Counted from the first letter of the stretch, positions 1 to 5,156 are shown. The stretch: DNA of 7,139 nt from an uncultured Sulfurovum sp. (GCA_947311605.1 CAMZLC010000165.1:1-7139), one strand, 5' to 3'. Made by a program: numbers and translations. Notes: generated from the letters alone by a model not told the origin.

Positions 1-759
1 TACTCGCAATGCCTGTAGAGGAATAGAAGTTTTCGCAGAGAGTATCCTGAGCATAAGCTGCTCCGCGGGCATTTCGAGTGAGAAAAATGCGACACCCTCT
101 CCTCGCTCTATGGCTTTGAGTGCCATATTGAGCACCAGGGCTGTTTTGCCCATCGCCGGCCGTGCAGCAATGATGACCAAGTCTCCTTTGCCAAATCCAC
201 TGGTTTTATCATTGAGATTTCTAAAGCCTGTATCCACGCCAATGAGCTTGGAGTTCCCCAGCTCCTTCATGCGGTTGATCTCATCCATCATCGCCAGCGT
301 GATTTCGTCAGAGACCCTAAAGTCATTGCTCATGCTCTCTTGGGTGATCTCGTAGAGCTTTTTCTCGACCAGATTCATCACATCGGTCGCTTCCAGATCA
401 TCTTCGATCGTGACCTTTTTGATCTCTGTCGCCAGCGTGACCAGTGCCCGCTTGTTGGCTTTGGCTTTGATCTCTTCGAGGTAGGCTCTGGTGTTGGAGA
501 TGGGATTGGCGGAGAGGATATCGATCATCGCTACCTCATCGAACTTCCCCTTACTGTGAAGTTTTTTACGCAGAAACTCCTCATCGACCGGTTTCTCCTC
601 GACAAAAAGCTCCTCCATCGCTCCGAAAAGATGCTGATGAAACGGCAGATAAAAGTCATGCGGCTTGAGCTTGGCAGCGATATCCTCCAGGATCTCCGGG
701 TCGAAGATGATTGCCGAGAGTACAGCACGCTCTATGTTGAGATTGTACATATTTTCCAT
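1..759 (-). CDS. dnaB: Replicative DNA helicase DnaB, N-terminal part (cut by window edge)
   Basis: Codes for the hexameric 5'-3' helicase that unwinds DNA at the replication fork. Only the first 253 codons are here; the frame is open to base 1. Seen: an N-terminal DnaB domain beginning MENMYNLNIERAVLSAII (about residues 1-105), a linker, then the start of the RecA-like ATPase domain with Walker A ARPAMGKT at about residues 199-206 (Lys205) and the family FSLEMP segment at about 226-231. The start is uncertain: ATG at 759 has a weak AAAGG about 6 nt upstream; ATG at 750 (MYNLNIER) is an alternative that keeps the conserved DnaB N-terminus. The gene lies downstream of ispG on the same strand and the leader between them is taken up by a heptamer-repeat element. 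Its last repeat array ends about 21 bp before the start, so this element supplies most of the dnaB leader. Identification is very safe; the C-terminal half cannot be judged. Confidence 0.96.
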   Translation of the reverse strand, partial: MENMYNLNIERAVLSAIIFDPEILEDIAAKLKPHDFYLPFHQHLFGAMEELFVEEKPVDEEFLRKKLHSKGKFDEVAMIDILSANPISNTRAYLEEIKAKANKRALVTLATEIKKVTIEDDLEATDVMNLVEKKLYEITQESMSNDFRVSDEITLAMMDEINRMKELGNSKLIGVDTGFRNLNDKTSGFGKGDLVIIAARPAMGKTALVLNMALKAIERGEGVAFFSLEMPAEQLMLRILSAKTSIPLQALRV

Positions 760-780
760 CAAAATGCCTTTGATGGAAAG

Positions 781-808
781 AGTGAGGAGTGAGGAGTGAG
801 GAGTGAGG
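781..808 (+). repeat. Tandem heptamer array (AGTGAGG)x4, left arm of locus A
   Basis: Four perfect back-to-back copies of AGTGAGG (781-787, 788-794, 795-801, 802-808), followed by a degenerate GGTGTCGG. On the minus strand this is (CCTCACT)x4 just upstream of the dnaB leader. It is complementary to the array at 907-934. Confidence 0.95.
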
Positions 809-819
809 GGTGTCGGTTG

Positions 820-836
820 GTTTTGCTTTGCAAAAC
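820..836. repeat. Perfect 7-bp hairpin GTTTTGC-TTT-GCAAAAC
   Basis: An inverted repeat with 7-bp arms and a 3-nt loop inside locus A. The same arms with a different loop recur at 936-952 in the 3' end of ispG, so the same hairpin flanks the locus A interior and its right arm. No T-run follows in either direction, so it is not a convincing intrinsic terminator. Confidence 0.7.
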
Positions 837-906
837 ATTTATTCTATGCATTGATCTATCTCCGATAACATAAAGGCTTTTCCAAAAAGAAAAGCATACC
901 ATAACT

Positions 907-934
907 CCTCACTCCTCACTCTTAACTCCTCACC
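907..934 (+). repeat. Heptamer array, right arm of locus A
   Basis: Units on the plus strand: CCTCACT (907-913), CCTCACT (914-920), variant CTTAACT (921-927), CCTCACC (928-934). Unit 3 is altered in the same way as unit 3 of the corresponding array at 2473-2500. The ispG stop codon (930-932, TGA on minus) lies inside unit 4. Confidence 0.93.
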
Positions 935-1991
935 TGTTTTGCGCAGCAAAACGCTCCACCTCTTCTACAAACGCATCCACCAACTGGCTCTCCGGAAGCT
1001 TGGCGATCACCTCTCCCTTGACCATGATCAGCCCGCTTCCTTTGCCAAAGGCGATCGCCACATCGGCATGTTTTGCTTCACCGATAGCATTGACCACGCA
1101 GCCCATGACAGAGACATCCATAGGGGTTTTGATATGTGCCGTGCGCTTCTCTACCTCTGCCACTGCCGTGACCAGATCCGCCTCGATCCGTCCGCAGGTG
1201 GGGCAGGAGATGATATTGAGACCCTCCTGCACCCTGCCGCTGTCCTTGAGGATCGCTTTGCCTACCTTGATCTCCTCCTCCAGCTCTCCGGTGATCGAGA
1301 TACGCATGGTGTCACCGATCCCATCGAGCAGCAGTGTCCCCAGTCCTATCGCGGACTTGATCGTCGCATGAAAGATCGTGCCCGCTTCTGTCACGCCCAG
1401 ATGGAAGGGGTAGCTGTTTCTAGGTCTCAGCATCCGGTAGGCATCGACGGTTCTATCTACATCTGAGGCCTTGAGGGAGATCTTGATATCGGTAAAATCC
1501 AGATCCTCCAGATACTTGATATTGTACTCCGCAGAGGCGACCATCCCCTCGGCAGTAGGACCATACTTCTGATCGAACTCCTTCTCCAGAGAGCCCGAGT
1601 TGACCCCGATACGGATAGGAAGGCTGCGCTCCTTGCAGGCTTTGACGATCTCTCTGATGCGGGATTTCTCGCCGATATTGCCCGGATTGAAACGGATACA
1701 ATCCACCCATTTGGCGGCCTCCAGTGCCAGCTTGTAGTTGAAGTGGATATCGGCGATCAACGGCAGAGATATCCGTGCTTTGATCTCCCGCAGTGCCAGT
1801 GCATCCTCCATCTGGGGTACCGCCACCCGCACCATATCCGCCCCGGCAAAATGCAGACGGTTGATCTGCGCCACCGTCGCCTCGACATCATGGGTATCAC
1901 TGTAGGTCATCGACTGCACAGAGATAGGCGCATCGCCGCCTACGGCTACATCACCGACATATATCTTCTTGGTAGATACTCTCTCTTTCAC
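930..1991 (-). CDS. ispG: 4-hydroxy-3-methylbut-2-enyl diphosphate synthase IspG (GcpE)
   Basis: Catalyses the reductive ring opening of MEcPP to HMBPP, the penultimate step of the MEP isoprenoid pathway, in the cytoplasm with a [4Fe-4S] cluster. The 353-aa length fits the bacterial two-domain (TIM barrel plus Fe-S domain) form. The barrel starts with the PISVQSMTYSDTHDVEATV region and contains RFNPGNIG (about 100-107) and RIGVNSGSLE (127-136). The cluster ligands are visible as SCPTCGR (Cys263, Cys266), MGCVVN (Cys298) and Glu305, with the same spacing as in the family. The start is GTG at 1991, preceded by AAAGGAAAG at a normal distance. That Shine-Dalgarno lies in a small palindrome TTTCC-TTT-GGAAA (1997-2009 on plus) that might mask it. 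The gene is flanked on both sides by heptamer elements: array 2013-2040 lies directly upstream, and its own last codons form a hairpin (936-952) that abuts locus A. Codon use is clearly more GC-rich than in the small gene upstream. Confidence 0.98.
   Translation of the reverse strand: MKERVSTKKIYVGDVAVGGDAPISVQSMTYSDTHDVEATVAQINRLHFAGADMVRVAVPQMEDALALREIKARISLPLIADIHFNYKLALEAAKWVDCIRFNPGNIGEKSRIREIVKACKERSLPIRIGVNSGSLEKEFDQKYGPTAEGMVASAEYNIKYLEDLDFTDIKISLKASDVDRTVDAYRMLRPRNSYPFHLGVTEAGTIFHATIKSAIGLGTLLLDGIGDTMRISITGELEEEIKVGKAILKDSGRVQEGLNIISCPTCGRIEADLVTAVAEVEKRTAHIKTPMDVSVMGCVVNAIGEAKHADVAIAFGKGSGLIMVKGEVIAKLPESQLVDAFVEEVERFAAQNR
936..952. repeat. Hairpin in the last codons of ispG
   Basis: GTTTTGC-GCA-GCAAAAC on plus, a perfect 7-bp stem with a 3-nt loop. 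It covers codons for the FAAQN end of IspG. It ends 1 nt (935) before the heptamer array 907-934. The arms match those of the hairpin at 820-836. Confidence 0.75.
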
Positions 1992-1996
1992 GATGC

Positions 1997-2009
1997 TTTC
2001 CTTTGGAAA
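1997..2009 (-). promoter_or_regulatory. Small hairpin over the ispG Shine-Dalgarno
   Basis: TTTCC-TTT-GGAAA (5-bp stem, 3-nt loop) covers the AAGGA ribosome-binding site of ispG. A hairpin this short would be weak; a role in lowering ispG translation is only a possibility. Confidence 0.3.
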
Positions 2010-2012
2010 ATA

Positions 2013-2040
2013 AGTGAAGAGTGAAGAGTGAAGAGTGAAG
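2013..2040 (+). repeat. Tandem heptamer array (AGTGAAG)x4, left arm of locus B
   Basis: Four perfect copies of AGTGAAG (2013-2019, 2020-2026, 2027-2033, 2034-2040). It differs from the array 781-808 only by G to A at the sixth base of every unit. It lies directly upstream of the ispG ribosome-binding site. Confidence 0.95.
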
Positions 2041-2076
2041 AATATATTTTATTAAACTCTTTTTGTATTTTGTGAT

Positions 2077-2427
2077 TCATTTGTTGTTCTCTTTTGCTGT
2101 TTTTATACTTGAAGCCAATATCTTAATAAGACTTTCTACATCATCTAATAGACTTATAGCTACATTTTCCTTAAGATAGTTGCAATCCTTTAAAAGTCTT
2201 AACCAATATTTTGTTTCATTTGCTTCTTTTAGTGATATTGATAACTTATTGATAAAATCTGCTTTTGATTGTGCATATTTACCTTCTGCAACCAATGCAC
2301 CTATTGATGTGCCAGAACGTATTAATTGTTTACTTAGTATGTATTCTTTTTTATCTTTTTGTAAATATTGGCTACATTTTACAATTCTGATAGAAAAATC
2401 ATAACTTTTATTTTCTAAAATACTCAC
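2077..2427 (-). CDS. Four-helix-bundle protein of the 23S rRNA intervening-sequence (IVP/S23) family
   Basis: 116 aa, usual length for the family (PF05635/TIGR02436 type). The diagnostic segments are SKQLIRSGTSIGALVAEG (residues 32-49), AQSKADFINKLSISLKEANE (52-71) and YWLRLLKDCNYL (74-85). Together they form the amphipathic helices of a small bundle that in known members assembles as a homopentamer. The family was first seen in ORFs inside 23S rRNA intervening sequences and is related to Avd of diversity-generating retroelements; the free-standing members have no settled function. The start is GTG at 2427 with only a weak AAGAGA upstream. It lies inside the heptamer element, between priA and ispG, on the same strand. 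It is strongly AT-rich compared with ispG and priA, which suggests foreign origin. No rRNA, reverse transcriptase or template/variable repeat is nearby, so neither a 23S insertion nor a DGR explains it. Confidence 0.93.
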   Translation of the reverse strand: MSILENKSYDFSIRIVKCSQYLQKDKKEYILSKQLIRSGTSIGALVAEGKYAQSKADFINKLSISLKEANETKYWLRLLKDCNYLKENVAISLLDDVESLIKILASSIKTAKENNK

Positions 2428-2443
2428 TGCATCTCTTTTTTAA

Positions 2444-2467
2444 GCTTTTCAGATGAAAAGCATACCA
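2444..2467 (-). repeat. Conserved hairpin plus ATACCA box of locus B
   Basis: GCTTTTC (2444-2450), loop AGAT, GAAAAGC (2455-2461), then ATACCA (2462-2467). The same block is at 876-901 in locus A. On minus it reads TGGTAT followed by the hairpin. A TATGCT inside it could be a poor -10 box, so an element-borne promoter for the four-helix-bundle gene is possible but unproven. Confidence 0.6.
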
Positions 2468-2472
2468 CAACT

Positions 2473-2500
2473 CTTCACTCTTCACTCTTAATTCTTCACT
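2473..2500 (+). repeat. Heptamer array, right arm of locus B
   Basis: Units on plus: CTTCACT (2473-2479), CTTCACT (2480-2486), variant CTTAATT (2487-2493), CTTCACT (2494-2500). The unit order (regular, regular, variant, regular) is the same as in 907-934. Confidence 0.93.
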
Positions 2501-2501
2501 T

Positions 2502-2525
2502 GTAGAATTTTCAAGAAAATTCTAC
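2502..2525. repeat. 11-bp perfect palindrome over the priA stop codon
   Basis: Arms GTAGAATTTTC and GAAAATTCTAC with a 2-nt loop. On minus the first arm encodes the VEFS end of PriA and the stop codon (2511-2513) lies at the loop. It ends 1 nt before the heptamer array 2473-2500, the same spacing as the ispG hairpin has to its array. No U-run follows, so termination here would not be of the classic intrinsic kind. Confidence 0.8.
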
Positions 2526-4391
2526 AGGATCCATATCTATCTCTACCTCTCGGCGATCCACCGCGTGCAAGGCTTTCAATAAAGGCACCCTGTTTTCGGC
2601 TCTGAGCAGGATCTGAAAACGGTACTTGTTGGCGATCCGCTCTACGGGGGCTTTGCCACTGCCCACGATCTCGATATCCCCAAATGCTTTGAGTTGGGTG
2701 ACGGTGTCTAGGGTGATCTTGCCGGCTTTGGTCTCATCCTTGTCTGCGATCAGGATACGGGCGAGGGTCGCAAAGGGCGGATACATCCCTCGCTCCAAAA
2801 AGTCCAGCTCATCCCGGATAAACACCTCATAATCCTCCAGATAAGGGGTAAAAAACGCCCTGTCAGCCGTCTGCACGATCACCTCTGCTTCGGAGGCTCT
2901 GCCGCTGCGTCCTGCGATCTGAAACAGCAGGCTCAGCGCCCGTTCTCTGGCTCTGTAGTCTGCCAGCCCCAGGATATGGTCCAGTCCCATGATCACAGAG
3001 AGCGTGATATTCGCATAGTCATGCCCCTTGCTGAGCATCTGCGTGCCCAACAGCAAATGGCTCTCCTCTGCTTCAAAGCGTTTGAGCGCAGCCTTGAGCC
3101 TGGTATGTGTGGTGATACTGTCTTTGTCAAACTGCTCGATCACGATCCCCTCGATCGCCTCACCGATCTGCTCCATCGCCTCCACCGTACCCATCCGTTC
3201 GCTCTTGAGAGGGCTGTGACCGCAGGCCGTGCAGGACTCCCTGATCGATTCTGTGTAGTTGCAGTAGTGGCATTTGAGATGACGATACTTCCGGTGCAGC
3301 GCCATACCTACTGAGCAGTAGGGGCACTTGTGGGTCTGGCCACAGCTTTCACAGTAGAGGTATTTGAAATTGCCCCGGGTCGGCAAGAAGAGCAGAGACT
3401 GCCTGCCCTGGTGGAAGTTCTGCTTCACCGCCTCGATGATCTGAGTATTGATGCTATTGCCCCCGATGAAGCGGTAGCGTTTTTGACTCTGTACATAGGG
3501 CTGGGTCAGTCTGACCACCTCATACTTATGGTAGCTGGTCATACTCGGCGTCGCCGAGGCGAGCAGTACCTTGGCACCCAGTTTCTGTCCCATCAGCACC
3601 GCCAGATCTCTGGCATGGTAGCGTGGTCTGGTCATCGCCTTGTAGCTGTCGTCATGCTCCTCATCCACGATGATCAGCCCCAGATCACGCAGTGGCACGA
3701 AAAGCGCCGATCTAGCTCCGGCGACGATACGTATCCTGCCCTCTGCGATGCCCTCCAGTATCTCCGTTTTCTTTTTCTTCGTGATCTTGGAGTGCCACAT
3801 CGCCACAGCGTCACCGAAATAGACTTTGAGCCGTTTCTCCATCTGTGGCGTTAGAGAGATCTCCGGCATCAGAAAAATAGCGCTTCTCCCCTCTGCCAGC
3901 GTCTTTGCCATGAGGGAGATAAAGATCTCCGTCTTGCCGGAACCTGTGACACCAAAAAGGAGGGATTTTTGTTTGGTCGATATCTGTTCATAGGCTTTTT
4001 GCTGACAAGATGATAACGCAGGGGCAATCCCTTGTGGTTGCCCATGGGATAATGATTCTGCTTGAATATGTGTTGCGTCCAAAGGGTGCCCACAAAAGGC
4101 ACCCCTACGGTACGGCAAAAACAACGAAATCGCCTCAGAAAAAGAGGAGAAATAATACGCAGAGATAAACTTAGCGATCTGCATCTGCTCTGCAGTATAA
4201 TAACCGTCCTCAACGGCACTTATCTCTGCGGTTTCAAACGCTGGCTTCTCAACTTCTGTCATGATGACTGCGTTTTTTATCGTGGTTTTTAGCGGCACAG
4301 ATACGAGCCTACCACTTTCCAATGTTTCTGCGGATGCATAAGTCAAAGCAGGGGCACTTGACTTGAGGAGGGCTATTTCGTAATATTTCAA
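2511..4391 (-). CDS. priA: Primosomal protein PriA (replication restart helicase)
   Basis: A superfamily 2 3'-5' helicase that recognises stalled forks and reloads DnaB. 626 aa, the short epsilonproteobacterial size. Domains: N-terminal 3'-end binding domain (1 to about 93), linker (94-128), helicase core with Walker A GVTGSGKT (147-154), DEEH box (243-246), ATPS (280-283), GTQMLSKGHDY (449-459) and QIAGRSGR (491-498). A zinc domain carries eight cysteines (347, 350, 356, 359, 374, 377, 387, 390), and the C-terminus ends DMDPVEFS. The start is TTG at 4391: the MKYYEIALLKS beginning fits PriA and no better ATG exists. It overlaps the hepT stop (TTGA) and lacks a clear Shine-Dalgarno, so translational coupling is likely. 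Oddity: the linker is encoded by two inverted REP-like palindromes (4021-4045 and 4084-4108), read as YRRGAFCGHPLD and HGQPQGIAPA. They leave the frame intact, and all catalytic motifs remain. Confidence 0.97.
   Translation of the reverse strand: MKYYEIALLKSSAPALTYASAETLESGRLVSVPLKTTIKNAVIMTEVEKPAFETAEISAVEDGYYTAEQMQIAKFISAYYFSSFSEAISLFLPYRRGAFCGHPLDATHIQAESLSHGQPQGIAPALSSCQQKAYEQISTKQKSLLFGVTGSGKTEIFISLMAKTLAEGRSAIFLMPEISLTPQMEKRLKVYFGDAVAMWHSKITKKKKTEILEGIAEGRIRIVAGARSALFVPLRDLGLIIVDEEHDDSYKAMTRPRYHARDLAVLMGQKLGAKVLLASATPSMTSYHKYEVVRLTQPYVQSQKRYRFIGGNSINTQIIEAVKQNFHQGRQSLLFLPTRGNFKYLYCESCGQTHKCPYCSVGMALHRKYRHLKCHYCNYTESIRESCTACGHSPLKSERMGTVEAMEQIGEAIEGIVIEQFDKDSITTHTRLKAALKRFEAEESHLLLGTQMLSKGHDYANITLSVIMGLDHILGLADYRARERALSLLFQIAGRSGRASEAEVIVQTADRAFFTPYLEDYEVFIRDELDFLERGMYPPFATLARILIADKDETKAGKITLDTVTQLKAFGDIEIVGSGKAPVERIANKYRFQILLRAENRVPLLKALHAVDRREVEIDMDPVEFS
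4021..4045 (+). repeat. REP-like palindrome inside priA, unit 1
   Basis: GGGCAA (4022-4027) pairs with TTGCCC (4038-4043); with one bulged T the stem grows to 8 bp. Plan: AGGGG, stem, TTGTGG, stem, CCC. It is translated on minus as GQPQGIAP of the PriA linker. The inverted partner is at 4084-4108. Confidence 0.65.
4084..4108 (-). repeat. REP-like palindrome inside priA, unit 2 (inverted)
   Basis: GGGTGCC (4084-4090) pairs with GGCACCC (4098-4104), a perfect 7-bp stem with a 7-nt loop. Read on minus it has the same plan as unit 1 (TAGGGG, TTTTGTGG, CACCC), so the two units face each other like a REP/inverted-REP doublet. It is translated as RRGAFCGHP. Confidence 0.65.
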
Positions 4392-4828
4392 GGGTTTGTT
4401 TTTGTCTCTATATATCTCAATGTATTTTCCATAATCATGATGAGTTTTTCTGCATAGAGCAATACTTCATCAAACACATCAGCAAGTGCATCTTCTATGT
4501 ACTCATGCACGATCGTATTTCGTACATCCTTCATCATACGCAACTCTTCTATATCATCAAATAGACCTCTTTTGTGTGCGTTGTTTACTGTATCTACCAG
4601 TGTACCTTGATTTTCAAATTCATATTCATCTATAGTTCTAAATATTTTACGTATTAGAAAGTCCATACCTCTGCTGTAGCGACTACATAAAATTTCAAAT
4701 TGTCCAAACTCTTCTATGGTGTACTGTTCTTTGACAGTGATGTCTTTACATGTGTTACACGAAAGTTTTAGCCATGCTAGTTGTTTAGCTAAAAGTGCGG
4801 CATCTTGCTTTAATTTCTCTTCCATCAT
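4388..4828 (-). CDS. hepT: HEPN-domain protein, HepT-like toxin
   Basis: 146 aa, predicted all-helical HEPN protein. The key motif is RNTIVHEY at residues 103-110: Arg103 and His108 form the R-x4-H ribonuclease site and Tyr110 completes the RX4HXY pattern of HepT. In that family the paired MNT enzyme AMPylates this tyrosine to silence the toxin. An alternative from the same superfamily is a nucleotidyltransferase substrate-binding partner without RNase activity, but Arg and His are both present. It follows the MNT gene with a 4-bp ATGA overlap (4825-4828), the usual sign of a coupled toxin-antitoxin pair. Two Met codons stand at the start; the first is in the overlap. Its stop codon overlaps the priA start, so the pair is read into priA. 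AT-richer than priA, which suggests acquisition. The symbol is by family, not orthology. Confidence 0.85.
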   Translation of the reverse strand: MMEEKLKQDAALLAKQLAWLKLSCNTCKDITVKEQYTIEEFGQFEILCSRYSRGMDFLIRKIFRTIDEYEFENQGTLVDTVNNAHKRGLFDDIEELRMMKDVRNTIVHEYIEDALADVFDEVLLYAEKLIMIMENTLRYIETKTNP

Positions 4829-5109
4829 AACAGCACCGCTTTTTGTGAAATCATTTGATGAAAAACATTTTTAAAACTTCCATCGTCCAAGAGTGTGTCT
4901 AGCTTTTGCTCTCCAAAAACATCAAAAAAGGCAATGCGTAGTCTGCGTAAATCTTTTTTGTTAAGTTTTGTCGATACCACAAGCAAGTCTATGTCTCCGC
5001 CTTTTTTGCTGTCATCTACCCGCGATCCGAACAGATACAGCTTTGCTTCTTTTGACAACACTGCCAGTTTTTTTTTGAGAAGTGTGACTTCATTTTGTGA
5101 TAAGCGCAT
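4825..5109 (-). CDS. mntA: MNT-type minimal nucleotidyltransferase, MntA-like antitoxin
   Basis: 94 aa, a single pol-beta-like nucleotidyltransferase domain. LFGSR (residues 26-30) followed by GGDIDLLV (37-44) is the GS-x(n)-DxD active site with Asp39 and Asp41; Asp71 in KLDTLL is the likely third metal-binding acid. In HEPN/MNT systems this enzyme transfers AMP to the tyrosine of the RX4HXY motif of the toxin, so all residues needed for that mechanism are visible in this pair. It lies directly upstream of hepT with a 4-bp overlap. The ATG start has no Shine-Dalgarno; an extended -10 box ends 6 nt upstream, so the mRNA may be leaderless. AT-rich, like hepT. The regulation of the pair and its effect on priA downstream cannot be read from sequence alone. 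Confidence 0.85.
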   Translation of the reverse strand: MRLSQNEVTLLKKKLAVLSKEAKLYLFGSRVDDSKKGGDIDLLVVSTKLNKKDLRRLRIAFFDVFGEQKLDTLLDDGSFKNVFHQMISQKAVLL

Positions 5110-5114
5110 GGGTT

Positions 5115-5123
5115 ATTGTAGCA
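5115..5123 (-). promoter_or_regulatory. Extended -10 promoter of mntA-hepT(-priA)
   Basis: On minus TGC-TACAAT with its last T at 5115. The usual 6-7 nt to the transcription start puts +1 at or within a base of the mntA ATG (5109). No good -35 box at the expected place, as is common in epsilonproteobacteria. Confidence 0.5.
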
Positions 5124-5156
5124 GAGAAGGGCTTAGGATAGATACATCAAAGATGG

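Larger units (their letters stand above)
781..934 (-). repeat. Composite heptamer element, short copy without ORF (locus A)
   Basis: Read on the minus strand from ispG to dnaB: a 5' array of heptamers (907-934), a conserved tail with ATACCA and a GCTTTTC/GAAAAGC hairpin (876-895 on plus, 7-bp stem, 6-nt loop), about 65 bp of interior, then a 3' array of four perfect heptamers (781-808) complementary to the first. The whole right part (876-934) is alignable block by block to 2444-2500 of locus B. The interior has no ORF. It holds a 7-bp-stem hairpin at 820-836 and a weak -10-like TAGAAT (plus 841-846) that could start a dnaB transcript. The element fills nearly all the ispG-dnaB gap and its first array supplies the ispG stop codon. 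I read it as an empty or internally deleted sibling of locus B; that is inference. Confidence 0.75.
2013..2500 (-). mobile_element. Composite heptamer element with four-helix-bundle gene (locus B)
   Basis: The same architecture as 781-934 but with a 351-bp gene between the arms. Read on minus: heptamer array (2473-2500), box ATACCA and hairpin GCTTTTC/GAAAAGC (plus 2444-2461, 7-bp stem, 4-nt loop), the gene at 2427-2077, an AT-rich tail, and (CTTCACT)x4 (revcomp of 2013-2040). The arms can pair over 28 positions with two mismatches, all in the variant third unit, giving a long stem with the gene in its loop. It sits exactly between the priA stop and the ispG Shine-Dalgarno and is visibly AT-richer than both neighbours. 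No transposase, integrase or reverse transcriptase is inside. Calling it mobile rests on the second copy, the composition and the insertion-like placement, and is inference. Confidence 0.6.

Noticed and set aside
340..792. 150-aa plus-strand open frame
   Set aside because: Antisense to dnaB; the dnaB frame runs unbroken off the left edge and has Walker A.
939..1466. 175-aa plus-strand open frame
   Set aside because: It is antisense to ispG, whose family motifs are unambiguous; the product is rich in His, Asp and Arg as expected for a shadow frame and has no own ribosome-binding site.
2077..2427. Avd gene of a diversity-generating retroelement
   Set aside because: No reverse transcriptase, template repeat or variable repeat in the window, and the sequence is closer to the free-standing IVP-type proteins.
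781..2500. The heptamer arrays as a CRISPR
   Set aside because: Units are 7 bp and directly tandem without spacers, and no cas gene is present.
2013..2500. A true 23S rRNA intervening sequence
   Set aside because: No 23S rRNA sequence flanks it; both neighbours are protein genes.
2502..2525. Intrinsic terminator of priA
   Set aside because: The stem is perfect but AT-rich and not followed by a U-run on minus; kept as a hairpin repeat instead.
3330..3854. 174-aa plus-strand open frame
   Set aside because: Antisense to the helicase core of priA; no recognisable domain.
4021..4108. priA as a pseudogene broken by repeats
   Set aside because: The frame continues through both palindromes and all ATPase, helicase and zinc-binding motifs are intact downstream.
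3869..4219. 116-aa minus-strand open frame within priA
   Set aside because: It is a second frame of priA; the priA frame itself is intact, so it does not reflect a frameshift.
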